In this document: positions 62,909-64,000 of the stretch, piece by piece
How positions within the stretch are numbered: the stretch's first letter is position 1
Layout of the letters: every line of letters begins with the position of its first letter
Position numbers and translations under genes: made by a program
The notes under the pieces: generated by a model
Told to the model about the DNA's origin: nothing
Databases searched by the model: none
Seen by the model: only the letters and a program-made list of their open reading frames with translations
Assembly: GCF_014268455.2 (NCBI RefSeq)
Contig: NZ_CP077085.1
Location: 1,736,001-1,800,000 of the forward strand
DNA: 64,000 nt
Direction: 5' to 3'
Source of the DNA: Pseudomonas shahriarae
GTDB taxonomy: Bacteria > Pseudomonadota > Gammaproteobacteria > Pseudomonadales > Pseudomonadaceae

Positions 62909-64000
62909 TGGCCAAGCAAGAGCGAGGCCTGCGCTTCCAGCCCACGGGTGGCAGCCGGGCGCCCCAAGTACCGGTCGGCAAAAAGCAGCGCCTGACCATT
63001 GAGCGCCTGGCCAATGATGGCCGGGGGATCGTGTTTTTCGAAGGCCGCACCTGGTTTGTGGTGGGTGCCCTGGCCGGCGAGGAAGTCGAGGCGCGGGTGC
63101 TGGGCGCCCATGGCAAAGTGGTCGAGGCCCGCACCGAGCGGGTGTTCAAGGCCAGTGAACTGCGGCGCCCGGCGCCGTGCGTCCATGCCGGTCGTTGCGG
63201 CGGTTGCAGCCTGCAACATTTGCCCCATGGCGAACAGCTTGCCCTGAAACAGCGCATGCTCGCCGAGCAATTGTCCCGTGTCGCCGGGGTCGAGCCCCAG
63301 GAGTGGGCCGCGCCGTTGAGCGGGCCCGAGTTCGGCTATCGCCGCCGCGCCCGTGTCGCGGTGCGCTGGGACGCCAAGGCCAAGCGCCTGGACGTGGGTT
63401 TTCGCGCCGTGGCCAGCCAGGACATCGTGGCCATCGACGATTGCCCGGTGCTGGTACAGGCCTTGCAACCGATCATGCAGCGTCTGCCCAATATGTTGCG
63501 GCGCCTGAGCAAACCTCAGGCCCTGGGGCATGTCGAGTTGTTCAGCGGCTCGTCGATTGCCGTGTTGCTGCGGCATATGGCGCCGCTGTCCGACGCTGAC
63601 CTGCTGGTGCTGCAGGAATTTTGCGCGTTCCATGATGCCCAGTTGTGGCTGCATGGAGAGGGCGAGCCGCAGCCGTTCGCGGCCGGGCAGGCCCTGGGCT
63701 ATCGTCTGGAACAGTGGGACCTGGAGCTGGCGTACCGGCCGGGGGATTTTGTCCAGGTCAACGCCGGGGTCAATGAAGCGATGGTGGCCCAGGCGCTGGA
63801 CTGGCTGGCACCGCGCTCCGACGAACGGGTACTGGACCTGTTTTGTGGCCTGGGCAACTTTGCCTTGCCCCTGGCCCGCCAGGTGCGTGAAGTGGTGGCG
63901 GTAGAGGGCGTGCAGGCCATGGTGGACCGCGCGGCCCTCAACGCAGGCAGCAATAATTTGCATAATGTGCAGTTTTTTCAGGCCGATTTGTCCCAGCCTT
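62908..64000 (+). CDS. rlmD: 23S rRNA (uracil-1939-C5)-methyltransferase (3' part cut)
   Basis: ATG 62908 overlaps the cysM stop (TGATG) and the frame is open to the window end, giving 364 residues of an expected 450. Visible are a TRAM domain (about 20-80), the iron-sulfur cysteines in [10 protein letters not shown] near residue 90, and the SAM-binding motif [14 protein letters not shown] near 310. The catalytic cysteine and last motif lie beyond the window. It methylates U1939 of 23S rRNA (older name rumA). Confidence 0.93.
   Translation, partial: MAKQERGLRFQPTGGSRAPQVPVGKKQRLTIERLANDGRGIVFFEGRTWFVVGALAGEEVEARVLGAHGKVVEARTERVFKASELRRPAPCVHAGRCGGCSLQHLPHGEQLALKQRMLAEQLSRVAGVEPQEWAAPLSGPEFGYRRRARVAVRWDAKAKRLDVGFRAVASQDIVAIDDCPVLVQALQPIMQRLPNMLRRLSKPQALGHVELFSGSSIAVLLRHMAPLSDADLLVLQEFCAFHDAQLWLHGEGEPQPFAAGQALGYRLEQWDLELAYRPGDFVQVNAGVNEAMVAQALDWLAPRSDERVLDLFCGLGNFALPLARQVREVVAVEGVQAMVDRAALNAGSNNLHNVQFFQADLSQP

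Overview
The window is a contiguous stretch of a GC-rich gammaproteobacterial chromosome, almost certainly a Pseudomonas of the P. fluorescens group. The gene content, codon use, GTG starts and dispersed REP/REPIN hairpins all fit. So do three gene orders I recall from P. aeruginosa: the FabH-like synthase, ECF sigma factor, anti-sigma factor and OprP/OprO porin (PA3286 to PA3279); the PA1414-type small protein, sodium:solute symporter, gbuA and gbuR (PA1414 to PA1422); and cysM followed by rlmD (PA0932-0933). I see no rRNA, tRNA, CRISPR array, transposase or phage structural genes.

Layout. 1-5 kb: a cut VWA/CoxE-like gene with a MoxR AAA+ ATPase, a DUF748 protein, cysK and lpxO. 5-9.5 kb: a region of very small ORFs, two EamA exporters and aceK. 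9.6-18.7 kb: hrpA, the FabH-like/ECF sigma/anti-sigma set, an OprP-type porin and a FemAB-like protein. 18.8-29 kb: aqpZ, an ABC exporter, a cyclophilin/hydrolase/LysR cluster, azoR, a third EamA transporter, an MscS-family channel and a DEAD-box helicase. 29-36 kb: small secreted or regulatory proteins, the copper-resistance operon copABCD, a DUF6279 lipoprotein and a TorF-like outer-membrane protein. 36-45.5 kb: cvfB, DUF2177, an MFS/LysR divergent pair, a PA1414-type micro-protein with a possible Anr site, an amidase/lipoprotein pair, the guanidinobutyrate genes and a DTW-domain tRNA-modifying enzyme.

The largest system lies at 45.6-61.8 kb. It is a type I secretion apparatus (membrane-fusion protein, ABC transporter and TolC-like protein, LapC/LapB/LapE type) on the minus strand, divergent from a 3602-residue LapA/MapA-type adhesin. 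The adhesin has an N-terminal retention module with two TAAG motifs of the kind cut by LapG-type proteases. Nine tandem repeats of exactly 738 bp follow, then a VWA domain with an intact MIDAS motif, RTX repeats and a C-terminal secretion region. No lapD or lapG is present, so control by c-di-GMP must come from elsewhere in the genome. The window closes with cysM and the start of rlmD.

The best candidate for an undescribed small system is the amidase/lipoprotein pair at 40.4-41.4 kb. A PGRP-like cell-wall amidase without a signal peptide overlaps a cysteine-rich lipoprotein gene. This is the architecture of an antibacterial effector and its periplasmic immunity protein.
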